Source of the DNA: Crocinitomicaceae bacterium
Lineage (GTDB): Bacteria; Bacteroidota; Bacteroidia; Flavobacteriales_D; Crocinitomicaceae
Reading direction: 5' to 3'
Length of the DNA: 6,890 bases
Assembly (NCBI GenBank): GCA_030830385.1
Contig: JAURNA010000178.1
Span: forward strand, 1-6,890
In this document: positions 1 through 5,446 of the stretch, piece after piece
How positions within the stretch are numbered: the stretch's first letter is position 1
How the letters are laid out: every line of letters starts with the position of its first letter
Made by a program: the position numbers and the translations under genes
The notes under the pieces: model-generated
What the model was told of the DNA's origin: nothing
Seen by the model: the letters and a program-made list of their open reading frames with translations, nothing else
Database searches by the model: none

Positions 1-304
1 CGTAACCTCCCAATTTGAACAGCATTTCCGGTCGGTCCTGGACTTTCCTCTCGGATCTACCCGAATGATTCGACCCGGAGCGATGATCAACCTTCTTGGA
101 AGTGAAGGCGAAGTTGGAACAGCCAGATACGAGGGACTTGAAGCCGTCATGCAGGAAGAAGCCGCATACGTTCATCTCTACGGAAAAGCCGAAACCAAAC
201 CCAATCGGAAAATGGGACACATCACAGTAACCGGTGATTCCATCGATTCGGCCAAAGAAAAAGCCCAGCGAATCAAAGCCTGCTTTCGCATTGTAGCTCA
301 TTAG
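1..304 (+). CDS. purK: PurK C-terminal part (5-(carboxyamino)imidazole ribonucleotide synthase), truncated by window edge
   Basis: Only the last 100 codons are present; the reading frame is open to the left edge (first full codon at base 2) and ends in TAG at 302-304. PurK uses ATP and bicarbonate to carboxylate 5-aminoimidazole ribonucleotide in de novo purine synthesis, in the cytoplasm. The visible part matches the C-terminal ATP-grasp and barrel-sandwich end of PurK: it opens with TSQFEQHFRSVL, continues with a PGAMINLLG segment (family: PS.MINL.G), then VHLYGK and PNRKMGHITVTG (family: PGRKxGHxxV). This order and spacing are those of E. coli PurK. The internal ATG at 65 is not a start, because the conserved TSQFE block lies upstream of it. 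A terminator follows directly, so purK seems to end its own transcription unit. Confidence 0.95.
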   Translation, partial: VTSQFEQHFRSVLDFPLGSTRMIRPGAMINLLGSEGEVGTARYEGLEAVMQEEAAYVHLYGKAETKPNRKMGHITVTGDSIDSAKEKAQRIKACFRIVAH

Positions 305-322
305 AACGGAACGCCGTTTTTT
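303..322 (+). terminator. Intrinsic terminator after purK
   Basis: A perfect 5-bp stem AACGG/CCGTT (305-309 with 314-318) closes on the four-base loop AACG and runs into a run of six T (317-322). The stem can grow by a G-U and an A-U pair (303-304 with 319-320). It begins within the purK stop codon, as expected for a rho-independent terminator. No experimental proof. Confidence 0.75.
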
Positions 323-435
323 GTCGCTTTGCCAAACACAGCTTGAACTTTCCAGTTACAAACATTCGGTGTAACGCTCATCGGGATACATTGTACGCGA
401 CAAACCCTTATCTTTGCGCAAGCAACACCCCTGTT
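323..435 (+). promoter_or_regulatory. Leader and promoter region of the pterin synthase/peroxidase pair
   Basis: This is the non-coding stretch between the purK terminator and the pterin synthase gene. TATCTTTG at 409-416 fits the Bacteroidota -7 consensus TAnnTTTG exactly. A TTG at 391-393 could be the -33 element, although its 15-nt spacing is shorter than the usual 17-23. Transcription would then start near 422, leaving a leader of roughly 13 nt before the ATG at 436, with no Shine-Dalgarno site. Further upstream, GTTACA (355-360) and TGTAAC (370-375) form a 6-bp inverted repeat around a 9-nt spacer, a possible regulator site. Confidence 0.55.
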
Positions 436-843
436 ATGAGAATTTGCCGAAGAGAAACCTTCAACGCAGCACACCGGTTATTTCGCCCAGAATGGGACGA
501 CGATAAAAACATGGAAGTTTTCGGAAAGTGCAGCTATCCCAATTATCACGGTCACAACTACGCGCTTGAGGTTTGGATTGATGGTCCTGTTGATCCGCTG
601 ACAGGTTTTGTAATGGATCTCAAGGCACTTAAGTACATTATTCAGCAGGAAGTTTCCGAGCGATTTGATCACCGAAACCTCAATTTGGACTGCCCTGAAT
701 TTGAAGCAATCATCCCAACAACAGAGAACATTGCTATGGTCATTTGGAATCTGCTCAGACCTCATATTCCCGAGAATATGCAATTGGAAGTTCAACTCTC
801 CGAAACGGAAAAAAATAAAGTTGTCTATGATGGAAATAGGTGA
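436..843 (+). CDS. queD: 6-pyruvoyl-tetrahydropterin synthase / 6-carboxytetrahydropterin synthase family protein
   Basis: This 135-residue cytoplasmic enzyme of the PTPS/QueD fold acts on 7,8-dihydroneopterin triphosphate. The zinc ligands are visible as H13 (FNAAHRLF) and H38/H40 (HGHNY). C32 in GKCSYPNYHGHNY is the catalytic cysteine, with D78-H79 (FDHRNLNLD) and E123 (ETEKNKVVYDG) completing the usual active site. Cysteine and histidines are spaced CxxxxxHGH, as in mammalian PTPS, rather than CxxxHGH as in classical QueD, so the product could be 6-pyruvoyl-tetrahydropterin instead of the queuosine precursor; the queD symbol is therefore provisional. The ATG at 436 is preferred to an in-frame TTG at 343, because homology begins at MRICRRETFNAAH and a promoter candidate lies between the two. 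The 3' end overlaps the next gene by 17 nt. Confidence 0.9.
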   Translation: MRICRRETFNAAHRLFRPEWDDDKNMEVFGKCSYPNYHGHNYALEVWIDGPVDPLTGFVMDLKALKYIIQQEVSERFDHRNLNLDCPEFEAIIPTTENIAMVIWNLLRPHIPENMQLEVQLSETEKNKVVYDGNR

Positions 844-1282
844 TAAAGCCCCCGATTTTGCTCTGCGCGATCAAAATGGAACGCTACACGACTCTTCGGA
901 AATTTATGGCCGTTACCCCATCGTGCTTTTCTTTTATCCCAAAGATCACACTCCGGGCTGCACACAAGAGGTCTGCGCTTTTCGGGATGTCTCCGAAGAT
1001 TTCCATGCATTAGGGTGTAAAATCTACGGGATATCCGGAGATAACCAACGATCTCATCAGCGATTTGCTACGAAATTCAACCTCAACTACCCACTCCTTT
1101 CAGATAAGAAAAAACAGCTTAGACGTGCTCTCGGTGTTCCGGGAAAACTATTAGGTCTCATTCCGGGAAGAGTTACCTACGTCATTGACAAAAACGGAAT
1201 CATCCGACACATTTTCGATTCCATGTCCAACCCCATTGGTCATACTGAAGAAGCGTTAAAAGCTGTTAAAGAATTGTCATAG
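827..1282 (+). CDS. bcp: Bcp/PrxQ-type thioredoxin-dependent peroxiredoxin
   Basis: This 151-residue protein is the usual length for Bcp/PrxQ. It reduces hydrogen peroxide and organic hydroperoxides in the cytoplasm and is recycled by thioredoxin. The fold starts with GDKAPDFALRDQNG, then the strand IVLFFYPKDHTPGCTQEVC. C45 (in TPGC) is the peroxidatic cysteine and C50, five residues later, the resolving cysteine, the atypical 2-Cys arrangement of E. coli Bcp. FRD follows, then GISGDNQRSHQRFA, LLSDKK and GRVTYVIDKNGIIRHIF, all family landmarks. Two adjacent ATG codons (827 and 830) could start it; the second gives 150 residues. The start lies inside the end of the pterin synthase gene, which suggests translational coupling. 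An in-frame upstream extension is ignored because it is only the shadow of that gene. Confidence 0.93.
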   Translation: MMEIGDKAPDFALRDQNGTLHDSSEIYGRYPIVLFFYPKDHTPGCTQEVCAFRDVSEDFHALGCKIYGISGDNQRSHQRFATKFNLNYPLLSDKKKQLRRALGVPGKLLGLIPGRVTYVIDKNGIIRHIFDSMSNPIGHTEEALKAVKELS

Positions 1283-1283
1283 C

Positions 1284-1305
1284 GTACCCCCCCGGTACAC
1301 TTTTT
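1284..1305 (+). terminator. Weak hairpin with T-run after bcp, possible terminator
   Basis: GTACC (1284-1288) and GGTAC (1294-1298) can form a 5-bp stem around a loop of five C; TTTTT follows at 1301-1305 after two spacer bases. It lies two bases after the bcp stop and 14 bases before the next ATG. The stem is short and the T-run brief, so read-through is likely. Confidence 0.35.
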
Positions 1306-1319
1306 GAACGATTGAGGTT

Positions 1320-2108
1320 ATGAAATACCTCCCCATCCTACTGATGTTGTTTGCGCTGTCTTGCAATAGTCAATCCGAAACTCCACAAGCAACTACTGCC
1401 GTTGAGGAACAACTCCATTCCGTACACGGGCAAAAACCTTCGGCTGTCGAGCGTTACTATCTAGCGCACAAAAATGACAGCCTTCCCTCAAAATCCCTCG
1501 GTACTGTTTCCAATGGAAGTATTGAAAACGCAACGCTTCTACCCTTCCGAGGTGAGAATTACAGGTATTTTGATACCGCCAGTTATCTTGGAGGGCGAGC
1601 ATTCATGAACAACCGGGTTGCAGCGACGCTCGAAATGTCCTACGATTCACTTGCTAAGCTAAATCCGGATCGAAACTACTGCTACATGGAGTGCTCGAAT
1701 CAGCACGGTGGTAAACTTTTCCCTCATCACACGCATCAGAATGGGTTAAGCGTAGACTTCATGAGTCCAATGATTTCGAACAACGCGGCATGTTATGATC
1801 TTGACGAGCTTGGTGCGGGACATTATTTCATTGATTTCGATGATCGGGGTACGTACGAAGACAATCCTGAAATTTCCATCGACTTCAACCAAATCGCCCT
1901 GCACCTGCTAATTCTTCAGTCGGCAGCACAGAAAAATGGCCTCCTGATTGAAAAAGTGATTTTCAAAATGGAACTCCGCGACGAACTTTACGCTTCCCCG
2001 TATGGACCGGAATTGAGGAAGAGTGGAATCTACATCACGAGAAACCTTACTCCTCTCATCAATGGCTTGCACGACGACCATTATCACGTGGATTTCAGAC
2101 TGAAATAA
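1320..2108 (+). CDS. mepA: Lipoprotein, penicillin-insensitive murein endopeptidase family (MepA-like, M74)
   Basis: This 262-residue exported zinc peptidase is predicted to cut D-Ala-meso-DAP cross-links in peptidoglycan. Residues 1-15 form a lipoprotein signal: K2, a hydrophobic stretch, and LFALSC with C15 as the lipidated cysteine. E. coli MepA is soluble in the periplasm, so membrane anchoring is a difference. SLGTVSNGSIENATLLP (59-75) matches the MepA block that reads SNGCLQGA. All metal and catalytic positions are present: H136, H139 and D146 in GGKLFPHHTHQNGLSVDF (E. coli H110, H113, D120) and H254/H256 in HDDHYHVDF (E. coli H209, H211). A GAGG two bases before the ATG at 1320 may serve as a tight ribosome site. 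The gene ends two bases before the stop of the convergent minus-strand gene. Confidence 0.85.
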   Translation: MKYLPILLMLFALSCNSQSETPQATTAVEEQLHSVHGQKPSAVERYYLAHKNDSLPSKSLGTVSNGSIENATLLPFRGENYRYFDTASYLGGRAFMNNRVAATLEMSYDSLAKLNPDRNYCYMECSNQHGGKLFPHHTHQNGLSVDFMSPMISNNAACYDLDELGAGHYFIDFDDRGTYEDNPEISIDFNQIALHLLILQSAAQKNGLLIEKVIFKMELRDELYASPYGPELRKSGIYITRNLTPLINGLHDDHYHVDFRLK

Positions 2109-2110
2109 TC

Positions 2111-2473
2111 TTACTTGACGTAATCCTGCTTGTGCACGAGCATGTACTGGTCGTTGTCGAGCTTCAGATACCCCTGTTCGTACACAAATACGTATCGCGC
2201 GCCTTTCCTGGTCGTGTATTCATTTGTGAAGTAGTGGAAATTAAATCCTTCCTCGGCCAATCGGATGCCGTCTACGGTCTTTTTACCCGTCGGATTCAAT
2301 GCGGCAAGAATGCGTCGATTTTTGCGGAGAATATTGTTCACACGTCGAACGTAATTCGTAGCATCTTGATTCAAACGATTATTGAACGTATTTCGCCAGT
2401 AATCAGAACAGAATTTTTGATCCTTTCTGCCTTTCAATACCTGTCCGCATTCTTTACACCCGCGTTGTTCCAT
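2111..2473 (-). CDS. Small hypothetical protein with an incomplete N-terminal Cys zinc-ribbon
   Basis: The 120-residue product has no known function. Its N-terminus reads CKECGQVLKGRKDQKFCSD, i.e. C6, C9 and C22, and resembles short zinc-ribbon proteins of Flavobacteriia that carry FCSDxCRN. Here the expected fourth cysteine is W26 (codon TGG at 2398-2396). Residues 27-60 are basic and Asn/Arg-rich (RNTFNNRLNQ, VRRVNNILRKNRRIL), which suggests nucleic-acid contact, though this is inference. The C-terminal half alternates aromatic and charged residues (FNFHYFTNEY, YVFVYEQGYLKL) like a small beta domain. The protein is predicted to be cytoplasmic, with no signal or membrane segment. The start is fixed by an in-frame TAA nine bases upstream; an AAGGAG abuts the ATG with no spacer. 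The plus-strand frame over the same stretch shows no motif, so the minus strand is the coding one. Confidence 0.8.
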   Translation of the reverse strand: MEQRGCKECGQVLKGRKDQKFCSDYWRNTFNNRLNQDATNYVRRVNNILRKNRRILAALNPTGKKTVDGIRLAEEGFNFHYFTNEYTTRKGARYVFVYEQGYLKLDNDQYMLVHKQDYVK

Positions 2474-2502
2474 CTCCTTTTAAAACAAGGAATTTCCTAA
2501 AA

Positions 2503-2533
2503 CAATGTTAACATTAATTAACAGCAAAATCAA
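2503..2533 (-). promoter_or_regulatory. Candidate promoter for the minus-strand zinc-ribbon gene
   Basis: Read on the minus strand, TTG (2533-2531), 20 nt of spacer and TAACATTG (2510-2503) fit the Bacteroidota TTG-N17-23-TAnnTTTG pattern with one mismatch in the -7 box. Transcription would start around 2496, about 23 nt before the ATG. Single-mismatch matches arise easily in AT-rich DNA. Confidence 0.35.
2506..2523. promoter_or_regulatory. Inverted repeat TGTTAA-N6-TTAACA, possible operator
   Basis: Perfect 6-bp arms (2506-2511 and 2518-2523) flank the spacer CATTAA. The repeat lies between two divergent genes. It overlaps the -7 box of the minus-strand promoter candidate and lies where the -33 region of the plus-strand operon promoter is expected. 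A dimeric regulator bound here could affect both directions. There is no T-run, so it is not a terminator. Confidence 0.35.
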
Positions 2534-2546
2534 GCCTTTCAACCCT

Positions 2547-2554
2547 TATCTTTA
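2547..2554 (+). promoter_or_regulatory. Candidate -7 element of the moxR-bat operon promoter
   Basis: TATCTTTA matches TAnnTTTG except at the last base. It sits in AACCCTTATCTTT, a 13-base string that also surrounds the -7 box of the pterin synthase promoter (403-415). No TTG is found at the expected -33 distance. Transcription from here would begin near 2560, about 23 nt before the ATG at 2583. Confidence 0.5.
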
Positions 2555-2582
2555 CATTTTTGACCGATCAGAAAATTAGTCT

Positions 2583-3605
2583 ATGCTCGATCCTTCGAAC
2601 AACCCCATGAACCCGGCGGAAGCACTTCGGGTACTCAGCGAACAGATACACGCCGAATCCGCTACAATCACCAAATTGAGAGAAGAAGTTTCCAAGGTGA
2701 TTGTCGGTCAGCAATACATGCTCGATCGTCTGTTCATCGCATTACTCACAGATGGACACGTTTTGCTGGAAGGAGTTCCTGGACTGGCAAAAACACTCGC
2801 AATCAAAACACTATCGGATGCCATCAACGTGGAATTCAGCCGAATCCAGTTTACCCCTGACCTGCTCCCCGCCGACGTTACAGGAACGTTGATTTACAAC
2901 CAAAAAAATGAGGGGTTCACGGTCAAAAAAGGACCTGTTTTCGCCAACTTCGTCCTTGCAGATGAAATCAACCGTGCACCGGCCAAGGTTCAGAGTGCAT
3001 TGCTGGAAGCCATGCAAGAACGACAAATTACGATCGGAGATCAAACCTATCCTCTGCCGCATCCGTTTCTCGTACTCGCCACGCAGAACCCAATTGAACA
3101 GGAAGGAACCTATCCACTTCCGGAAGCGCAAGTTGACCGATTTATGCTGAAGGTAGTTCTCGACTACCCAACGAAAGACGAAGAGCGACAAATCATCCGA
3201 TCAAATGTGCGCGAAGAAGGATTGACGAGTGCAGAACAAGTGGCGACGATTGAAGACATCGAACGAGCGCGAAAATTGGTGAAACGCGTCTACCTCGACG
3301 AAAAAATAGAGCAATACATCGTGGATTTGGTGTATGCCACGCGGCAACCGGGTGAAGTTGGTCTGAGCTATCTGGACCCGATGATCGGATTCGGATGCTC
3401 ACCTCGGGCAAGTATTAACTTGGCACTCGCATCCAAGGCCTATGCCTTCCTTCAGGGAAGAGCTTTTGTAATCCCTGATGATATCCGCGCAATTGCCTAC
3501 GATGTGATCTGTCACCGTATAGGCCTGACCTACGAAGCAGAGGCAGAAAACATGAGCGCACGGGATATTGTCGATAAAATTGTCGAGAAGGTAGAGGTTC
3601 CGTAA
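2583..3605 (+). CDS. moxR: MoxR family AAA+ ATPase
   Basis: This 340-residue cytoplasmic ATPase (AAA_3/MoxR type) is of normal family length. Walker A is GVPGLAKT (64-71), Walker B VLADEINR (124-131, D127/E128), sensor 1 is in ATQNP (N169), and the AQVDRF segment (183-188) provides the arginine R186. The C-terminal lid has GCSPRA (271-276) with sensor-2 R275; the usual spelling is GASPRA, so C272 is a mild variation. MoxR proteins work as chaperone-like ATPases with vWA partners, helping protein folding, metal insertion or complex assembly. As first gene of the operon it probably powers the DUF58 and Bat proteins. The ATG at 2583 has no Shine-Dalgarno site; an in-frame ATG at 2607 is an alternative. 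The DUF58 gene begins nine bases after the stop. Confidence 0.95.
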   Translation: MLDPSNNPMNPAEALRVLSEQIHAESATITKLREEVSKVIVGQQYMLDRLFIALLTDGHVLLEGVPGLAKTLAIKTLSDAINVEFSRIQFTPDLLPADVTGTLIYNQKNEGFTVKKGPVFANFVLADEINRAPAKVQSALLEAMQERQITIGDQTYPLPHPFLVLATQNPIEQEGTYPLPEAQVDRFMLKVVLDYPTKDEERQIIRSNVREEGLTSAEQVATIEDIERARKLVKRVYLDEKIEQYIVDLVYATRQPGEVGLSYLDPMIGFGCSPRASINLALASKAYAFLQGRAFVIPDDIRAIAYDVICHRIGLTYEAEAENMSARDIVDKIVEKVEVP

Positions 3606-3614
3606 TCGGATAGC

Positions 3615-4481
3615 ATGGAAACGAAGGAACTCCTCAAAAAAATTCGACGCCTTGAAATAAAAGCCAAGGGATTAACACGGCATATTTTTTCCGGGGAGTA
3701 TCAATCTGCGTTCAAAGGACGCGGAATGACCTTTAGCGAAGTCCGTGATTACACCCTGGGAGATGAAGTCAGAACCATTGACTGGAACGTTACCGCGCGA
3801 TTCAATAATCCTTACGTAAAAATATTCGACGAGGAACGTGAGCTCACGGTTATGCTCATTATCGACGTTTCAGGATCCGAACAATTTGGAACCAAAAACA
3901 AAACGAAAAAAGATCTGGCACTTGAAATTAGTGCTGTACTCGCTTTCTCCGCACTCAGCAACAATGACAAGGTAGGGGCGATTTTCGTTTCTGACCGGGT
4001 TGAACGCTACATAGCACCTGACAAAGGCCGCAAACATGCGTTGATCATTCTTCGGGAGCTTATCGAATTGAAGCCTGAAAGTACAGGCACGGACATCAGT
4101 GCCGGACTCAAGTTCTTCCGAAATACGCAAAAGAAACGCAGCATTGCATTCGTCATTAGTGATTTTATCGATGACAACGATTTTGTCGAAGGCCTCAAGG
4201 TAACACGAAGAAAGCACGACATGATCGCCATTCGCCTTTTCGACCCGTCAGAAAGAGATTTACCGTCAATGGGAATCGTACAATTGTACAATGCCGAGAC
4301 GGGTGATACAACCTGGGTGAATTCATCCAGTGCACGAGTGAGAGAAAGGCACCGAAAGAACTTTGAAGAGTTCGAAGAAAATCTGTTCAACGAGTTTAAA
4401 AAATGTGGAATCGACTATGCATCGATTTCAACCGACGACGATTTCATCATGCCGTTGGTACAATTGTTCCAAAACCGATGA
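3615..4481 (+). CDS. DUF58 domain protein with vWA-like MIDAS fold
   Basis: This 288-residue protein has no signal peptide or membrane segment, so it is predicted to be cytoplasmic. The DUF58 core spans about residues 27-75: GEYQSAFKGRGMTFSEVRDY, then GDEVRTIDWNVTAR and PYVKIFDEERE. It leads into a vWA-like domain whose metal site (MIDAS) shows D84-S86-S88 in IIDVSGSEQF, a threonine near STGTD (T157 or T159) and D183 in VISDFID. The site thus looks able to bind a divalent cation. DUF58 proteins are standard partners of MoxR ATPases and probably present or regulate the substrate; the exact activity is unknown. The TGA overlaps the next gene's start as ATGA (4478-4481), a sign of coupled translation. 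Confidence 0.93.
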   Translation: METKELLKKIRRLEIKAKGLTRHIFSGEYQSAFKGRGMTFSEVRDYTLGDEVRTIDWNVTARFNNPYVKIFDEERELTVMLIIDVSGSEQFGTKNKTKKDLALEISAVLAFSALSNNDKVGAIFVSDRVERYIAPDKGRKHALIILRELIELKPESTGTDISAGLKFFRNTQKKRSIAFVISDFIDDNDFVEGLKVTRRKHDMIAIRLFDPSERDLPSMGIVQLYNAETGDTTWVNSSSARVRERHRKNFEEFEENLFNEFKKCGIDYASISTDDDFIMPLVQLFQNR

Positions 4482-5446
4482 GTGTTCGATGGCATCATAT
4501 CGTTGTGCTGATGTGCACTGCCTTTAGGGTTCATTCGCAGGAACTTTCGGCTGCCATTTCGGACAAAGAAATACGCATTGGTGTTCCCATTACACTAACC
4601 TACTCGGTAAACGTAAATTCAGGCGATTCCATCGTGTTCCAGCAGGAACAAAATACAATTAGCGGACAAATCGTCGGTGCGGGAGGATCGCTATCGAACA
4701 AGGTCATTGAGGTGGAAATTGCAGATGCATTTCGTGATACATTCGTGGTAAAAAATGGAAAGTCCACATGGTCAGGTCAATATGTAATCACATCCTGGGA
4801 CGAAGGCCAGATCCGAATTCCGGGGCCGGATATTATCATCAACGATTCTACGTTCTATTTCGAAGATCTTGAATTCACCTGCGTACTCGTCGCCAAGGAC
4901 AGTGTTGACCTCTACGACGTAAAAGAAGATTATGAAGAGATTCCTGACCCTCCAATGGGTTATCGGATCCGCCGTTTGCTGAAAAACAATTGGTGGTGGA
5001 TGGCATTCCTGGTGCTGGGAGGGATTACCTACCTCTTGGTTCGACGATACCGAAAAAAGAAAAAGAAGGCACCGGTACCCAAACGCCTGGTATCCCTGAA
5101 AGAGCGAACACTCATGGCCATTGACGCGCTCGATGCGGAGCGCATGTGGGAACGAAATCGTCTGAAAGAACACTTCGTAGAACTTTCGTATATACTTCGC
5201 TCCTACCTCACAGGACGTTATGGAATTTCGCTACTGGAAAAAACAACACTACAAATAAAAATATTATTGAGGGAGAAAGGCCTGAGCGACGACACCATCG
5301 AAGTCATCGCCCGGATACTTTCTCAATCAGATATGGTGAAATTCGCTAAATCCAACCCAGATGTGGCAGCCATATTGAAACAATCTACGCTCGCCCGACA
5401 GGTCGTTGCAGAAACAAGCCCACTCGATTTCGATAATGTTGACTAA
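4478..5446 (+). CDS. Single-pass membrane protein of the Bat operon (DUF4381/BatD-like)
   Basis: This 322-residue protein is the usual third 'hypothetical' gene between DUF58 and batA in Bacteroidota. Residues 1-21 look like a short signal peptide (HIVVLMCTAF core, probable cleavage near VHS-Q), though the core is weak and interrupted. Residues 22-170 form a beta-rich periplasmic domain ending in an acidic, Pro-containing linker (VKEDYEEIPDPPMGY, 148-162). A membrane helix at about 172-188 (WWWMAFLVLGGITYLLV) is followed by a very basic stop-transfer stretch, RRYRKKKKK. The cytoplasmic tail (about 206-301) contains ALDAERMWERNRLKEHFVEL and LRSYLTGRYGI, the helical pattern seen in DUF4381/BatD-like tails. 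The start is the ATG of ATGA at 4478, since the frame upstream of it lies inside the DUF58 gene. It overlaps batA by 11 nt. The family assignment is from pattern recall; function is unknown. Confidence 0.82.
   Translation: MSVRWHHIVVLMCTAFRVHSQELSAAISDKEIRIGVPITLTYSVNVNSGDSIVFQQEQNTISGQIVGAGGSLSNKVIEVEIADAFRDTFVVKNGKSTWSGQYVITSWDEGQIRIPGPDIIINDSTFYFEDLEFTCVLVAKDSVDLYDVKEDYEEIPDPPMGYRIRRLLKNNWWWMAFLVLGGITYLLVRRYRKKKKKAPVPKRLVSLKERTLMAIDALDAERMWERNRLKEHFVELSYILRSYLTGRYGISLLEKTTLQIKILLREKGLSDDTIEVIARILSQSDMVKFAKSNPDVAAILKQSTLARQVVAETSPLDFDNVD

Noticed and set aside
343..435. In-frame upstream extension of the pterin synthase from a TTG codon at 343
   Set aside because: The added residues show no family similarity, a promoter-like -7 box lies inside the stretch, and the conserved N-terminus begins at the ATG at 436.
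809..815. Run of seven A near the end of the pterin synthase gene as a possible frameshift or slippage site
   Set aside because: The frame reads straight through into the conserved ETEKNKVVYDG ending, so nothing is broken and no alternative product is indicated.
665..826. N-terminal extension of the peroxiredoxin frame back to 665
   Set aside because: It overlaps the well-conserved pterin synthase coding sequence in another frame, and Bcp proteins start at GDKAPDF; the ATG at 827/830 gives the usual length.
1287..1293. Run of seven C as a phase-variation tract
   Set aside because: It lies between genes, forms the loop and part of the stem of a hairpin, and is short; it is too far from a clear promoter box to suggest switching.
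2111..2123. TTAC-N5-GTAA dyad at the convergent gene ends as a terminator
   Set aside because: The stem is only 4 bp and AT-rich, lies inside the coding end of the minus-strand gene, and has no T-run.
2132..2500. Plus-strand open frame opposite the zinc-ribbon gene
   Set aside because: The minus strand encodes a CxxC...FCSD motif and a coherent protein; the plus-strand translation shows no recognisable domain and is a shadow.
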